44,021 bases of DNA from Intrasporangiaceae bacterium (GCA_012838445.1 DUPF01000168.1:1-44021), one strand, 5' to 3'; shown: positions 1 through 9,198, numbered from the stretch's first letter. Translations and numbers: made by a program. The notes: generated by a model from the sequence alone, not told the origin.

Positions 1-1
1 A

Positions 2-82
2 GGCGGCCTCGTCCAAGGCTGGAAAGCCGCCCTCGGCGAACTCGCCATGGTCTACCCCGAGCGCATCAACCCCCACCTGTAA
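2..82 (+). pseudogene. 3' end of a transposase-like CDS (cut by window edge)
   Basis: Twenty-six codons are open from the window edge to TAA at 80-82 and end in ...YPERINPHL. A Trp-Lys-x-Ala-Leu motif followed by a hydrophobic/Pro-Glu-Arg-Ile tail looks like the extreme C-terminus of an IS256/Mutator-type transposase. The terminal-repeat-like sequence just downstream supports this. Whether the full gene is intact cannot be seen, so the entry is a partial CDS rather than a proven pseudogene. The family call is an inference from a short stretch. Confidence 0.45.
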
Positions 83-99
83 ACCCCCCAAAGGCCAAC

Positions 100-127
100 C
101 CGTTTACACAGACAAGTTGACAAGCTC
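100..127 (+). mobile_element. Putative right terminal repeat of an IS256-like element
   Basis: The 28 bases after the transposase-like stop contain GTTTACACAGACAAG and, read inward from the right, begin GAGCTTGTCAAC. Actinobacterial IS256-family ends, as I recall them, typically carry a GTGTAAAC block at this distance from the tip. The left end and the target duplication lie outside or cannot be identified. The element ends about 57 bp before the ATG of the next gene and may have displaced its native promoter. Confidence 0.45.
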
Positions 128-183
128 GCGCATCACGTCCCGAATCAGGCCCCTGAGCAGGCGCACTCTGGTTGGATCAGGTC

Positions 184-1680
184 ATGGGTGCAGAAGTCAG
201 CGCGCAGAGCTACACCCGGGAGGAGCGGCAGCGGTACCGGGAGAAGGTGCGCCAGAATCTCGATGTCTTCGAGCAGATGCTCGCCACGAGCCAGTTCGAG
301 TTCGACAAGCCGCTGACCGGGCTGGAGATCGAGCTCAACCTCGTCGATGCGGCCTGGCAACCGAAGTTCGGCAACGCCGCCGTCCTCGAGCACATCGCCA
401 ACCCCGACTACCAGACCGAGCTGGCGCAGTACAACATCGAGCTCAACGTCGCACCCCGACCGTTGCCCGGCGACGAGGCGCTCGGGTTGGAGACCGAGCT
501 GCGGGCCTCGCTGACCCAGGCCGACGCCCGCGCCCAGGAGGTCGGCGCCAAGATCGTCTCGATCGGGATCCTGCCGACGATCATGCCGGAGCACTTCGCC
601 GGGGACTGGATCAGCGACAACAACCGCTACACCGCATTGAACGACTCGATCTTCTTCGCCCGCGGTGAGGACATCTTCCTCGACATCGACGGGCCGACGG
701 GGGAGCGGCTGGCCACCTACTCGGACTCGATCGCCCCCGAGTCGGCATGCACATCGGTCCAACTGCACATCCAGGTCGCCCCGAACGAGTTCGCGAACTA
801 CTGGAACGCCGCCCAGGCCGTGAGCGGACCACAACTGGCGATGGCGGCGAACTCCCCGTTCTTCTTCGGTCGACGCCTGCACGCCGAGACCAGGATCGAG
901 TTGTTCAAGCAGGCCACGGACACCCGACCGATCGAGTTGCGCAACCAGGGGGTGCGGCCCCGGGTGTGGTTCGGGGAACGGTGGATCACCTCGATCTTCG
1001 ACCTGTTCGAGGAGAACGTCCGCTACTTCCCGGCGCTGCTCGCCGAGACCTCCGACGAGGACCCGGTCGCGATCCTCGACTCCGGGGCGGCCCCGGAGCT
1101 GGCCGAGCTGCGGCTGCACAACGGCACGATCTACCGCTGGAACCGGCCGATCTACGACACCGTCGGCGGCAAACCGCATCTGCGGGTCGAGAACCGCGTG
1201 CTGCCGGCCGGACCGACGCTGCGCGACATCATGTCCAACGCCGCCTTCTACTACGGGCTGGCCCGGCGGCTGGCCAATGACGACCGTCCGGTGTGGAGCC
1301 AGATGAGTTTCGCCGCCGCCGAGCACAACTTCCGCGAGTGCGCCCGGCGCGGGATCGAGGCCCGGGTCTACTGGCCCGGTTTCGGTGAGGTCGGCGCCGA
1401 CGAGCTCGTGCTGCGGCACCTGCTGCCGATGGCGCACGAAGGGTTGCAGGCGTGGGGGGTCTCCGGTGCGGTCATCGACCGATACCTCACCGTCATCGAG
1501 GGCCGGGCCACGGCCGGAGCCAACGGCGCGACGTGGCAGTCGGACACCGTCGAGGCCCTCGAGTCGCAGGGGCTGGACCGGGCCCGCGCGCTGCGCAAGA
1601 TGCTCGAGCTCTACGTCGAGAACATGCACACGAACGAGCCGGTGCACACCTGGCGGGTGCCCAAGCGGGCCACCGCGTGA
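184..1680 (+). CDS. Glutamate-cysteine ligase family protein (GCS2 type)
   Basis: This 498-aa protein belongs to the GCS2-like carboxylate-amine ligase family, whose members join glutamate to an amine or cysteine using ATP. Evidence is the TGLEIELNLVD segment near residue 40 (the acidic metal/ATP-binding strand of the family), the YNIELNVAP block near residue 90, and the ESACTSVQLHIQV segment near 190. ATG at 184 is preferred. An in-frame TTG at 172 would add four residues; neither start has a strong ribosome-binding site. True gamma-glutamylcysteine synthesis is uncertain because mycothiol-using actinobacteria often carry such paralogues with unknown amine substrates. The promoter region is truncated by the IS end at 100-127. 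An OsmC-family thiol peroxidase-like gene follows, which fits redox or thiol metabolism. Confidence 0.8.
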   Translation: MGAEVSAQSYTREERQRYREKVRQNLDVFEQMLATSQFEFDKPLTGLEIELNLVDAAWQPKFGNAAVLEHIANPDYQTELAQYNIELNVAPRPLPGDEALGLETELRASLTQADARAQEVGAKIVSIGILPTIMPEHFAGDWISDNNRYTALNDSIFFARGEDIFLDIDGPTGERLATYSDSIAPESACTSVQLHIQVAPNEFANYWNAAQAVSGPQLAMAANSPFFFGRRLHAETRIELFKQATDTRPIELRNQGVRPRVWFGERWITSIFDLFEENVRYFPALLAETSDEDPVAILDSGAAPELAELRLHNGTIYRWNRPIYDTVGGKPHLRVENRVLPAGPTLRDIMSNAAFYYGLARRLANDDRPVWSQMSFAAAEHNFRECARRGIEARVYWPGFGEVGADELVLRHLLPMAHEGLQAWGVSGAVIDRYLTVIEGRATAGANGATWQSDTVEALESQGLDRARALRKMLELYVENMHTNEPVHTWRVPKRATA

Positions 1681-1697
1681 GCCGGCGCGCCGTGTTC

Positions 1698-1703
1698 TAG
1701 GGT
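1698..1703 (+). promoter_or_regulatory. -10 box of a leaderless promoter for the OsmC gene
   Basis: TAGGGT ends 6 nt before ATG 1710, the classic actinobacterial leaderless arrangement. No Shine-Dalgarno sequence is present. No convincing -35 is visible. Confidence 0.5.
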
Positions 1704-1709
1704 GCCTGT

Positions 1710-2186
1710 ATGGCCACGACCGACCAGGCACCGATCCACGACAGCGACGAACCCACCGGCGGCACCGGACCGGGCCCCCGCCGGGTGTCACTGACCCGCA
1801 CCGCCGCCGGCGCCTACGAGGCGGTCAACGTGCGCGGCGGCACGATCCGGATGAGCGGCGGCGACACCGAGGACTTCACCCCGGTCGAGTTGCTCCTCGC
1901 CGCGATCGCCGGCTGCTCGGCCGTCGACGTCGACACGATCACCAGCCGCCGCGCCGAGCCGATCGAGTTCGAGGTCGCCGCCGAGGGTGAGAAGTCCCGC
2001 ACCGACGAGGACGGCAACCACATGACCGACCTCGAGGTCACCTTCACCGTCCGCTTCGCCGAGGGGGACGACGGTGACCTCGCCCGCGAGATGTTGCCCA
2101 AGGCGGTCCAGATGTCGCGCGACCGGCTGTGCACGGTCTCGCGCACGATCCAGCTCGGCACTCCCGTGACGATGCGGGTCGGGTGA
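1710..2186 (+). CDS. OsmC family peroxiredoxin-like protein
   Basis: The 158-aa product has the OsmC/Ohr fold signature. The peroxidatic cysteine is Cys69, in the Ala-Gly-Cys-Ser context at the start of the central helix, and the resolving cysteine is Cys141 in Asp-Arg-Leu-Cys. Proteins of this family reduce organic hydroperoxides in the cytoplasm using two thiols. The Gly-rich N-terminus and the Cys spacing fit the general OsmC branch rather than Ohr, but I cannot separate the subfamilies without an alignment. ATG 1710 lies 6 nt after a TAGGGT box, so the mRNA is probably leaderless. The gene ends 7 nt before yciO and probably shares its transcript. Confidence 0.85.
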   Translation: MATTDQAPIHDSDEPTGGTGPGPRRVSLTRTAAGAYEAVNVRGGTIRMSGGDTEDFTPVELLLAAIAGCSAVDVDTITSRRAEPIEFEVAAEGEKSRTDEDGNHMTDLEVTFTVRFAEGDDGDLAREMLPKAVQMSRDRLCTVSRTIQLGTPVTMRVG

Positions 2187-2193
2187 ATGGCCG

Positions 2194-2820
2194 GTGGCGC
2201 GTTATCTCGACATCCATCCGGTCGACCCGCAACCCCGCCTGATCTCCCAGGCGGTCCAGATCGTGCGGGACGGCGGGTTGATCGCCTACCCGACCGACAG
2301 TGGGTATGCGTTGGGTTGCGCCCTCGGCAATCAGGAGGGCAAGGACCGGATCGCGAGCATCCGTCAGCTCGACGCGCGGCACCACTACACCCTCGTGTGC
2401 TCGTCGTTCGCCCAGCTCGGCCAGTTCGTCCTCATCGACAACCGGGTGTTCCGGGCGATCAAGGCGGCGACGCCGGGGCCCTACACGTTCATCCTCCCGG
2501 CGACCAAGGAGGTGCCGCGCCGGCTGCTGCACGCCAAGAAGAAGACCGTCGGGGTACGCCTGCCGGACCACAAGGTCGTCTCCGCGCTGCTCGCCGAGTT
2601 GGGTGAGCCGCTGCTGTCCTCGACGCTGCTGCTGCCCGGCGCCGATCACCCGCTCGCGGAGGGCTGGATCGTCAACGACGAGATCGGGCACCTCGTCGAC
2701 GCGGTCATCGAGGGCGAGTGCGGCCTGGAACCGACGACGGTCATCAACTTCACCGACGGCACCCCCGTCCTGGACCGCCGCGGCGCCGGGGACCCGTCGC
2801 TCTTCATCGACGAGGACTGA
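2194..2820 (+). CDS. yciO: YciO, Sua5/YrdC-family threonylcarbamoyl-AMP synthase-like protein
   Basis: This 208-aa single-domain YrdC-fold protein matches the YciO branch closely. It has the opening YLDIHPVDPQPRL, then YPTDSGYALGC near residue 35 (nucleotide/threonine pocket), GPYTFILPATKEVPRRLL in the middle and a C-terminal PTTVINFTDGTPV. YrdC proteins make L-threonylcarbamoyl-AMP for t6A in ANN-decoding tRNAs. YciO has the same fold, but its cellular role is less clear because most genomes keep a separate essential tsaC/sua5. The start is GTG 2194, 7 nt after the osmC-like stop. An ATG at 2187 is in another frame. The length equals that of E. coli YciO (about 206 aa). Confidence 0.88.
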   Translation: MARYLDIHPVDPQPRLISQAVQIVRDGGLIAYPTDSGYALGCALGNQEGKDRIASIRQLDARHHYTLVCSSFAQLGQFVLIDNRVFRAIKAATPGPYTFILPATKEVPRRLLHAKKKTVGVRLPDHKVVSALLAELGEPLLSSTLLLPGADHPLAEGWIVNDEIGHLVDAVIEGECGLEPTTVINFTDGTPVLDRRGAGDPSLFIDED

Positions 2821-2828
2821 CGACGCCG

Positions 2829-4757
2829 ATGCGACGTGCGCCGGAACAGGTGCGACGCCAGGCCGCGGCCCGTCTTCGAGCGGCCGGCTGCACGCGTGAC
2901 CACAGCCGGGCGCTGCTCGTGCGGATCGACCACTATTGGGAGGATCTGCTCGAGCCGCTGGAGCGGCTCTACCCGGATCGGGACCCGGAGTCCATCGCAG
3001 CCGACCTGATGGACCGGGCGAGCCGCGCATACCTCGACCGATCCGACGATCTGCACCTGCTGGACCACCGGCGGGCGCTGACCCCGGACTGGCTGCAGCA
3101 GCCCGACCAGGTCGGCTACGCCTGCTATGCGGAACGGTTCGCGGGCACCCTCGAGGATGTCGCGGGCACCGTCGACTATCTGCGTGAGCTCGGGGTGACC
3201 TATCTGCACCTGATGCCCGCGCTCAAACCTCGTGACGGGGACAACGACGGAGGGTATGCGATCGCCGACTACCGGCAGATCCGCCCCGATCTCGGGACGG
3301 TCGAGGATCTGCGCCGACTCGCGACCACCCTTCGTGGCCATGGGATCTCGCTCGTCATGGATCTCGTCCTCAACCACGTCGCCCGCGAGCATGAGTGGGC
3401 GCAGCTGGCCCGGGCGGGGGAGGAGCGCTACCGGGACTACTTCCACGTCTATCCGGACCGGAGCATCCCGGACGCCTTCGAGGAGACCCTGCCGGAGGTG
3501 TTCCCGGACTTCGCCCCGGGCAACTTCACCTGGGACGAGGACCTCGACGGATGGGTGTGGACGACGTTCAACGAGTTCCAGTGGGATCTGAACTGGGCCA
3601 ACCCGCAGGTGCTCACCGAGTTCGTCGAGATCGTCCTGTTCCTGGCCAACCTCGGGGTCGAGGTGCTGCGCCTGGACGCGATCGCCTTCACCTGGAAGCG
3701 GCTCGGGACGATGAGCCAGAACGAGCCGGAGGTGCACGACCTGACCCAGGTGCTGCGGACGGTGGCCCGGGTTGCGGCCCCGGCGGTCGTGTTCAAGGCC
3801 GAGGCGATCGTCGGCCCGCAGGATCTGGTCCCGTATCTGGGGGTGGGGCGGCATGTCGGGAAGGTCTCCGACCTGGCATACCACAACTCGCTCATGGTGC
3901 ACATCTGGTCGATGCTCGCCAGCGGGGAGACGTTCCTGGCCCGGCACGCCCTGGCCGCGCTGCCGCCGACCCCGCCGCGCGGGACGTGGATCTGCTACGT
4001 CCGCTGCCACGACGACATCGGTTGGGCGATCGATGACCGGGACGCGGCCGAGGTAGGGATCAGCGGGTTCGCCCACCGCCGGTTCCTCGCGCAGTGGTAT
4101 GCCGGGGACTTCCCGGGGTCGTGGGCGGACGGACTGGTCTTCCAGGTCAACCCGCAGACCGGGGACATGCGCACCAGCGGCACGACGGCCTCCCTCGTCG
4201 GGTTACCGGGCGCGAGCGGCGAGGACTATTCGGCCGCGCTCGGGAGGTTCTTCCTCGCCCACGCGATCATCTTCGGCTGGGGCGGGATCCCGCTCATCTG
4301 GTCCGGGGACGAGATCGGCACCGCGAACGACCCGGACTGGGACCAGGAGCCGGGCCACGAGGACGACAACCGGTGGATCCACCGGCCCCGGCTGGACTGG
4401 GCCTGGGCAGAGAGCCGGGACGATCTGCGCACCACCGAGGGCCGGGTCTTCCAGGGGTTGGCGCACCTGGCCCGGGTGCGGGCCGCCCTGCCGGAGTTGC
4501 ACGCCCAGGCACCCTCGGTCGTCGTCAAGGACACCGACAACGGGATCTTCGCCGCGACGCGGAACCATCCGAGCGGGCCGATGGTCACGGTCTACAACGT
4601 CACCCACCAGTGGCGTCCGTTCTCGTATGCGGTCCTCGCCGACCTCGGGATGACCCACCCGTGGAATGCCCTCGGGGACCACCCGGTCCGCGCGGAGGCG
4701 GACGGGAACCTGTGGTTGGCGCCCTATGCGGCCTGGTGGGTCGTGGACCGGCCCTGA
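2829..4757 (+). CDS. Amylosucrase (GH13 subfamily 4)
   Basis: This 642-aa GH13 enzyme makes alpha-1,4-glucan from sucrose and releases fructose (EC 2.4.1.4). The catalytic set is visible: nucleophile Asp283 in RLDAIAF, acid/base Glu325 in FKAEAIV, and His394-Asp395 in RCHDDIGW. These sit almost exactly where Neisseria amylosucrase has Asp286, Glu328, His392 and Asp393. The N-terminal 90 residues form the helical domain specific to amylosucrases, and the MDLVLNHVA region I motif is at 177-185. ATG 2829, 9 nt after the yciO stop, gives the usual family length, whereas an upstream extension would run inside yciO. It lacks a signal peptide, so intracellular sucrose is the expected substrate. Sucrose hydrolase or trehalose-synthase-type activity cannot be excluded by eye. 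Confidence 0.88.
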   Translation: MRRAPEQVRRQAAARLRAAGCTRDHSRALLVRIDHYWEDLLEPLERLYPDRDPESIAADLMDRASRAYLDRSDDLHLLDHRRALTPDWLQQPDQVGYACYAERFAGTLEDVAGTVDYLRELGVTYLHLMPALKPRDGDNDGGYAIADYRQIRPDLGTVEDLRRLATTLRGHGISLVMDLVLNHVAREHEWAQLARAGEERYRDYFHVYPDRSIPDAFEETLPEVFPDFAPGNFTWDEDLDGWVWTTFNEFQWDLNWANPQVLTEFVEIVLFLANLGVEVLRLDAIAFTWKRLGTMSQNEPEVHDLTQVLRTVARVAAPAVVFKAEAIVGPQDLVPYLGVGRHVGKVSDLAYHNSLMVHIWSMLASGETFLARHALAALPPTPPRGTWICYVRCHDDIGWAIDDRDAAEVGISGFAHRRFLAQWYAGDFPGSWADGLVFQVNPQTGDMRTSGTTASLVGLPGASGEDYSAALGRFFLAHAIIFGWGGIPLIWSGDEIGTANDPDWDQEPGHEDDNRWIHRPRLDWAWAESRDDLRTTEGRVFQGLAHLARVRAALPELHAQAPSVVVKDTDNGIFAATRNHPSGPMVTVYNVTHQWRPFSYAVLADLGMTHPWNALGDHPVRAEADGNLWLAPYAAWWVVDRP

Positions 4758-4793
4758 GGGCCGGACACGGGCGGATCCACAGTGGGCGGCGGG

Positions 4794-6074
4794 TCAGCCC
4801 CGCCGGTAGCGACTGTCGGCGAGGAACTCCGCCCGCAGCTCCTCGGTGATGGCACCGGCGGCGATGGCCCGGGAGAGGAACTCCCCGGAGCGCCGCACCC
4901 GCCGCTGCATGGTCGCCACGTCGAGGTCGACGATCCCGAACTTCGCGGTGTGCCCCTCCGCCCACTCCCAGTTGTCGACGAAGCACCAGTGGTAGTAGCG
5001 CTCGAACGGCAGTCCGCTGTCCACCATGACGCTCAGGTGGTCGGCGATGAAGCGGGCCCGGAACGCATCGTCGCGGTCGGCGGTGCCGTTCTCGGTCACC
5101 CAGATCGGTCCCGGATAGCGGTCGTGCAGCCACCGGGCGACGTCGATGAGCCCTCGCGGGTGGATCTCCCAGTCCAGGTCGTTGACGGGGACGTCGGGGA
5201 AGCGGCCGTCGTCGATCCGGCTGACGGCGGTGCGGGTGTAGTAGTTGATCCCGAGGAAGTCGTAGTGACTGCCCGGGTCCACGTCCGCCGGTTGCGGACC
5301 GAGGACGGCGGGGAAGCGGCCCCCGAACATCGCCTCGGTGATCGCCCCCTGGAACAGGTATGCGTTGGAGCGGGCGAGCAGCCGATGGACCGGATTGCGG
5401 GGGTTGAGCGGGTCGAATCCGCGCAGGTGGTGCGCCACCCCGACGCGGGCGTGCGGCTGCGCCTCGTGGATCGCCCGGTAGGCCAGACAGTGCCCCCGGG
5501 CCATCGCATACAGCACGGTGCGGATCTGCGGCCAGGCGTTGGTCCGGCCCGGGGGGAACTCACCGAAGAGGTAGCCGCCGGTCGCGAAGACGTTCGGTTC
5601 GTTGATCGTCACCCACTCGTCGACGAGGTCCCCGAACAGGTCGACCATGCGGCGGGCATGCCGGACGAAGGTCTCGGCGGCGTCCGGTCCGGCCCAGCCG
5701 CCGCGCTCCTCGAACCAGATCGGGTGGCTGAAGTGGTGCAGCGTGACGAGGGGCCGGATGCCGGCGGCGCGGACGGCGGTGAGCTCATCCCGGTAGCGGG
5801 CGACCGCCGTCTCGTCGATCCGGTCGGGCTGCGGCTCGATGCGGGACCATTCGATCCCGAGCCGGTAGACCTGCAGACCGAGCTCGGCCATCAGGTCGGT
5901 ATCCTCCCGCCACCGGTTCCAGTGGTCGGTCGCGGGGGTCGGGGTGGAGCCGTCGACGATCCGGCCGGGCTGCTCGGCGAAGGCGTGCCACTGGTTGCCG
6001 GTGTCACCACCCTCGATCTGGACGGCGGCGGTGGCGGTCCCGATGAGGAGGCCGGACAGGTCGGTGTGGGTCAT
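4794..6074 (-). CDS. Glycoside hydrolase family 1 (beta-glucosidase-like)
   Basis: The 426-aa protein is a GH1 (beta/alpha)8 barrel. The acid/base is Glu159 in TINEP and the nucleophile is Glu328 in VTENG, with the NYY and aglycone-site segments between them. It hydrolyses beta-linked glucosides or galactosides; the exact sugar cannot be read from sequence. It is short for the family but keeps both catalytic motifs and a C-terminal strand with the DNWEWAEG sugar-binding Trp motif. There is no signal peptide, so it is cytoplasmic. ATG at 6074 overlaps the stop of rlmC by 4 bp (ATGA), so the two are translationally coupled. It converges on the amylosucrase gene. Confidence 0.9.
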   Translation of the reverse strand: MTHTDLSGLLIGTATAAVQIEGGDTGNQWHAFAEQPGRIVDGSTPTPATDHWNRWREDTDLMAELGLQVYRLGIEWSRIEPQPDRIDETAVARYRDELTAVRAAGIRPLVTLHHFSHPIWFEERGGWAGPDAAETFVRHARRMVDLFGDLVDEWVTINEPNVFATGGYLFGEFPPGRTNAWPQIRTVLYAMARGHCLAYRAIHEAQPHARVGVAHHLRGFDPLNPRNPVHRLLARSNAYLFQGAITEAMFGGRFPAVLGPQPADVDPGSHYDFLGINYYTRTAVSRIDDGRFPDVPVNDLDWEIHPRGLIDVARWLHDRYPGPIWVTENGTADRDDAFRARFIADHLSVMVDSGLPFERYYHWCFVDNWEWAEGHTAKFGIVDLDVATMQRRVRRSGEFLSRAIAAGAITEELRAEFLADSRYRRG

Positions 6075-7237
6075 GTGTGGTCCTGGGTGTCTGTGGCGGC
6101 GTCTGTGGCGCGCGGCCCGTCCCGCTGGAGGAGGACGAGGATCTCGCTGTGCCGGGTCTGGGGGAACATGTCGAACAGTCGGGCGGCGACCGGCCGGAAC
6201 GACGGCATCGCGTCCAGGTCGGTGGCCAGGCTCGCGGCGTGGCAGCTCGAGTAGAGCACATGGCTGGTCCCGCTGATCTCGAGCTCGTCGGCCAGGGAGG
6301 TGATGCCGCGCCGGGGTGGGTTGACGACGACGAGGTCGGGGGCCGGGTTGCTGCGCAGGTATGCGGTGGCATCGCCGACGTGGAAGGTCGGCGGGGGAGT
6401 GGTGCGGGTCAGGGCGGCGGCGGCGACCGCCTCGGGCGAGATTTCGATGCCGGTGACCTGCCGCCCAGGTGCGCTGAGGTGGTGCGCGAACCCGCCCACG
6501 CCGCAGAACAGGTCGGCGATCGTGCTCGGGGCGAGCGGGTCGATCCAGTCGCGGGCCTGACGGTAGAGCGCGGCCGCGACGGCGGTGTTGGTCTGGAAGA
6601 AGCTGCGAACCCCGAGGTGGAGGGTGAGGTCATTGACGGGCATCGGCAACGTCGTGGCCCCGGTGAGGACGACCTCCTCGTCGCCCTCGAGGACCGCCTT
6701 GTGCTCCGGGTGGATGTTCACGGACACGACGAACGCGTCCGGCAGTGCGTCCCGGATCAGATCGAGATGCTCCCGGATCCGGTCCACGTCGGTGTGGCTG
6801 CGCACGACGAAGCGCACCATGAGGTGACCGTTCGGGGAGTGGGTGAGCAACGCATACTTGATCTGGCCGCGGCGCCGCGGGATGTCGTAGGGGACCAGAC
6901 CCATCTCGTCGATGAGGTCGGCGACGGTGCGGATCGCGGCGCGCAGCCCCGGCTCGTGGAGCGGGCAGTCGCGCAGGTCGACCCCCTGCTGCCGACCGTC
7001 GAGGATCCCGAGCGTGACCGCCCCGGGCCGTCCGCCGATGACGAGTTTGGCCTTGTTGCGGAAGCCGGCCGGGGCACTCGGATGCGGGGCGGACCAGGCC
7101 TGCGTCGGGATCATCGGCAGGCTCGCGCGGGCCGCCGCATCCTTGGCGCGGAGCTGGTCCGGATAGGGCGTCTCGATGAGGGCACAGGACCGGCACCGTC
7201 CCGCGTCCCAGTAGCCGCAGTCGAGGGTGTCGGTCAC
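6071..7237 (-). CDS. rlmC: 23S rRNA (uracil-5)-methyltransferase RlmC-like
   Basis: This 388-aa RumB/RlmC-type enzyme uses SAM to make m5U in 23S rRNA (U747 in E. coli). An N-terminal 4Fe-4S cluster is predicted from Cys7, Cys15, Cys18 and Cys91 (DCGYWDAGRCRSC, then LRDC). The SAM-binding motif DLFCGVGGF is at 243-251, the catalytic VNPPRRG at 305-311, and the nucleophile Cys332 is in SSCHAAS. There is no TRAM domain, which separates it from RlmD. The GTG at 7237 sits just before the conserved Cys segment and has GAGGAGA upstream. Longer starts would add non-conserved residues. Confidence 0.88.
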   Translation of the reverse strand: MTDTLDCGYWDAGRCRSCALIETPYPDQLRAKDAAARASLPMIPTQAWSAPHPSAPAGFRNKAKLVIGGRPGAVTLGILDGRQQGVDLRDCPLHEPGLRAAIRTVADLIDEMGLVPYDIPRRRGQIKYALLTHSPNGHLMVRFVVRSHTDVDRIREHLDLIRDALPDAFVVSVNIHPEHKAVLEGDEEVVLTGATTLPMPVNDLTLHLGVRSFFQTNTAVAAALYRQARDWIDPLAPSTIADLFCGVGGFAHHLSAPGRQVTGIEISPEAVAAAALTRTTPPPTFHVGDATAYLRSNPAPDLVVVNPPRRGITSLADELEISGTSHVLYSSCHAASLATDLDAMPSFRPVAARLFDMFPQTRHSEILVLLQRDGPRATDAATDTQDHT

Positions 7238-7399
7238 GGGGGACACCCTAGTCTCCTCGGCCGTCCCGCCCCGCGGATCGTCCCTGGAGCCGCGCTGCAC
7301 GGTGGCATAGGGTAGAGGGAACGGGGACGGTGGGCGCCATGCCTGTCAGTCCCCTTCGCGTATCCGCGATGCGACCCATCCGAACGAGAGGACCAGTGC

Positions 7400-9013
7400 A
7401 TGAGTGAGCACACCTATCCCGCGACGCCCAATGACCCCAAGGACGCGACGGCGCCGGTCGGGCCGAACCCCGGCAACGCCGGCCACTCGACCACCGTCGG
7501 CGGCGGCAAGGCCGCCTCGGACCGGCATAGCCTGACCCTCGGCCCGGACGGCCCGATCCTGCTGCACGACCACCACCTCGTCACCACCCTGGCGCACTTC
7601 AACCGTGAGAACATCCCGGACCGCAAGCCGCACGCCAAGGGTGCCGGTGCGTTCGGCGAGTTCGTCGTCACCGGGGATGTCTCGAAGTACACCAAGGCGG
7701 CCGTGTTCGCCCCCGGCGAGAAGACCCGCGTGCTGCTGCGTTTCTCCACCGTCGCCGGTGAGGCCGGCTCCCCGGACACGTGGCGTGACGTGCGCGGCTT
7801 CGCGCTGAAGTTCTACACCCGCGAGGGCAACTGGGACCTCGTCGGCAACAACACCCCGATCTTCTTCCTCCGCGACCCGATGAAGTTCCCGAACTTCATC
7901 CGCAGCCAGCAGCGCCTGGGCGCCAACGGGCTGCGCGACGCCAACATGCAGTGGGACTTCTGGACGCTCAATCCCGAGTCCGCGCACCAGGTCACCTATC
8001 TCATGGGTGACCGGGGCCTGCCGCGGTCCTGGCGGCACATGAACGGCTACGGCTCGCACACCTACTCGTTCAACAACGCCGACGGCGAGAAGTTCTGGGT
8101 CAAGTTCCACTTCCACAGCAACCAGGGTGTCGAGAGCTGGACCGGCGCGGACGCCGAGCGGATCGCCGGTGAGGACGCAGACTTCCACCGCCGCGACCTG
8201 TTCGAGGCGATCGAGGCCGGCGACTTCCCGAGCTGGAAGCTCAGCATCCAGGTGATGCCCTACGAGGAGGCCAAGGACTACCGGTTCAACCCGTTCGACC
8301 TGACCAAGACCTGGTCGCACGACGACTACCCGCTCATCGAGGTCGGCACGCTCACCCTGAACGAGAACCCGGCGAACTTCTTCGCCGAGATCGACCAGGC
8401 CGCGTTCGCCCCGAGCAACATCGTCGAGGGCATCGGCTTCTCCCCGGACCGGATGCTGCTCGCCCGGGTCTTCGCCTACGGCGACGCCCAGCGGGCCCGG
8501 ATCGGCGTCAACCACGACCAGCTCCCGGTCAACCGCTCGATCAACGAGAAGAACGTCTACACCTTCGGCGGGAAGATGCGCTACGAGCACAGCGGATGGG
8601 AGCCGACGTATGCGGCCAACTCCGGTGGTCGTCCCTACGCCGACAACGACGGCGTTGCCGAGGACGGCTGGGAGGCCGACGGCGCGATGCTGCGCGCCGC
8701 CCAGACGCTGCGCAAGGACGACGACGACTTCGGTCAGGCGGGCACCCTCGTGCGGGAGGTCTTCGACGACGCCGCCCGGGACCGGTTCGTCGAGACCGTC
8801 TCCGGTGCCCTCGCCGGCGTGACCGAGCCGGTGCTCGAGCGGGCCATCTGGTACTGGAAGTCCGTCGACGAGACGATCGGGCAGCGCATCGAGGACGCCG
8901 TGCGGGCCAACACCGACGGCTCCACCGACGCCCACCCGGGCCTGGACGCCGAGGGCGCGCAGGCCCGCGAGCCGCGGACGATCCGGGAGACCGACACCAA
9001 CGCTGCGAAGTAG
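7400..9013 (+). CDS. katA: Monofunctional haem catalase
   Basis: This 537-aa catalase converts two H2O2 to O2 and water. Catalytic His78 is in [14 protein letters not shown], Asn151 in [12 protein letters not shown], and the proximal haem ligand Tyr360 in [10 protein letters not shown]. Length and motifs fit the small-subunit clade, without the C-terminal flavodoxin-like domain of large catalases. It begins at ATG 7400 after GAGAGGA. The 160-bp upstream gap holds a TAGGGT box near 7311-7316, but no clear OxyR, CatR or Fur operator. A strong stem-loop at 9053-9092 closes the transcription unit. Earlier ATG codons are absent in frame. Confidence 0.95.
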   Translation: MSEHTYPATPNDPKDATAPVGPNPGNAGHSTTVGGGKAASDRHSLTLGPDGPILLHDHHLVTTLAHFNRENIPDRKPHAKGAGAFGEFVVTGDVSKYTKAAVFAPGEKTRVLLRFSTVAGEAGSPDTWRDVRGFALKFYTREGNWDLVGNNTPIFFLRDPMKFPNFIRSQQRLGANGLRDANMQWDFWTLNPESAHQVTYLMGDRGLPRSWRHMNGYGSHTYSFNNADGEKFWVKFHFHSNQGVESWTGADAERIAGEDADFHRRDLFEAIEAGDFPSWKLSIQVMPYEEAKDYRFNPFDLTKTWSHDDYPLIEVGTLTLNENPANFFAEIDQAAFAPSNIVEGIGFSPDRMLLARVFAYGDAQRARIGVNHDQLPVNRSINEKNVYTFGGKMRYEHSGWEPTYAANSGGRPYADNDGVAEDGWEADGAMLRAAQTLRKDDDDFGQAGTLVREVFDDAARDRFVETVSGALAGVTEPVLERAIWYWKSVDETIGQRIEDAVRANTDGSTDAHPGLDAEGAQAREPRTIRETDTNAAK

Positions 9014-9052
9014 TCGCGTCGGGGGACACGGGAGAACGCTTCCCCCACGAGG

Positions 9053-9092
9053 AGGCCGGGGGCGGCGCTGGGTCCAGCGCCGCCCCCGGCCT
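9053..9092 (+). terminator. Rho-independent-type terminator after the catalase gene
   Basis: A perfect 17-bp stem (9053-9069 with 9076-9092; arm AGGCCGGGGGCGGCGCT) with the 6-nt loop GGGTCC is followed by TT. A further partial pairing of CGAGGAGG (9048-9055) with CCTCCTCG (9097-9104) extends the symmetry. The poor U-tract is usual for actinobacterial terminators. Confidence 0.85.
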
Positions 9093-9186
9093 TTCACCTC
9101 CTCGGGGGTGGGTGTTCCACCGAACCCGGTGCCATTTCGCGCTCCGCCCTGGACGCCTGGTTTGGGCGGTGCCCCGTGGTGGCCAT

Positions 9187-9192
9187 TACAGT
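9187..9192 (+). promoter_or_regulatory. -10 box of a leaderless promoter for the lipoprotein gene
   Basis: TACAGT followed by 6 nt (GCTGCC) and ATG 9199. No ribosome-binding site is present. Confidence 0.45.
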
Positions 9193-9198
9193 GCTGCC

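Noticed and set aside
145..1791. Long minus-strand open frame (about 548 codons) opposite the glutamate-cysteine-ligase-like gene
   Set aside because: The composition (Arg/Gly/Val/Asp-rich with no recognisable motif) is typical of an antisense frame in GC-rich DNA, while the plus strand codes for a clear family member.
2718..2828. Upstream extension of amylosucrase
   Set aside because: It lies inside yciO in another frame; ATG 2829 gives the normal family length and the first conserved residues.
4782..6254. Plus-strand open frame across the GH1 gene
   Set aside because: No domain, low-complexity sequence; the minus strand has both GH1 catalytic motifs.
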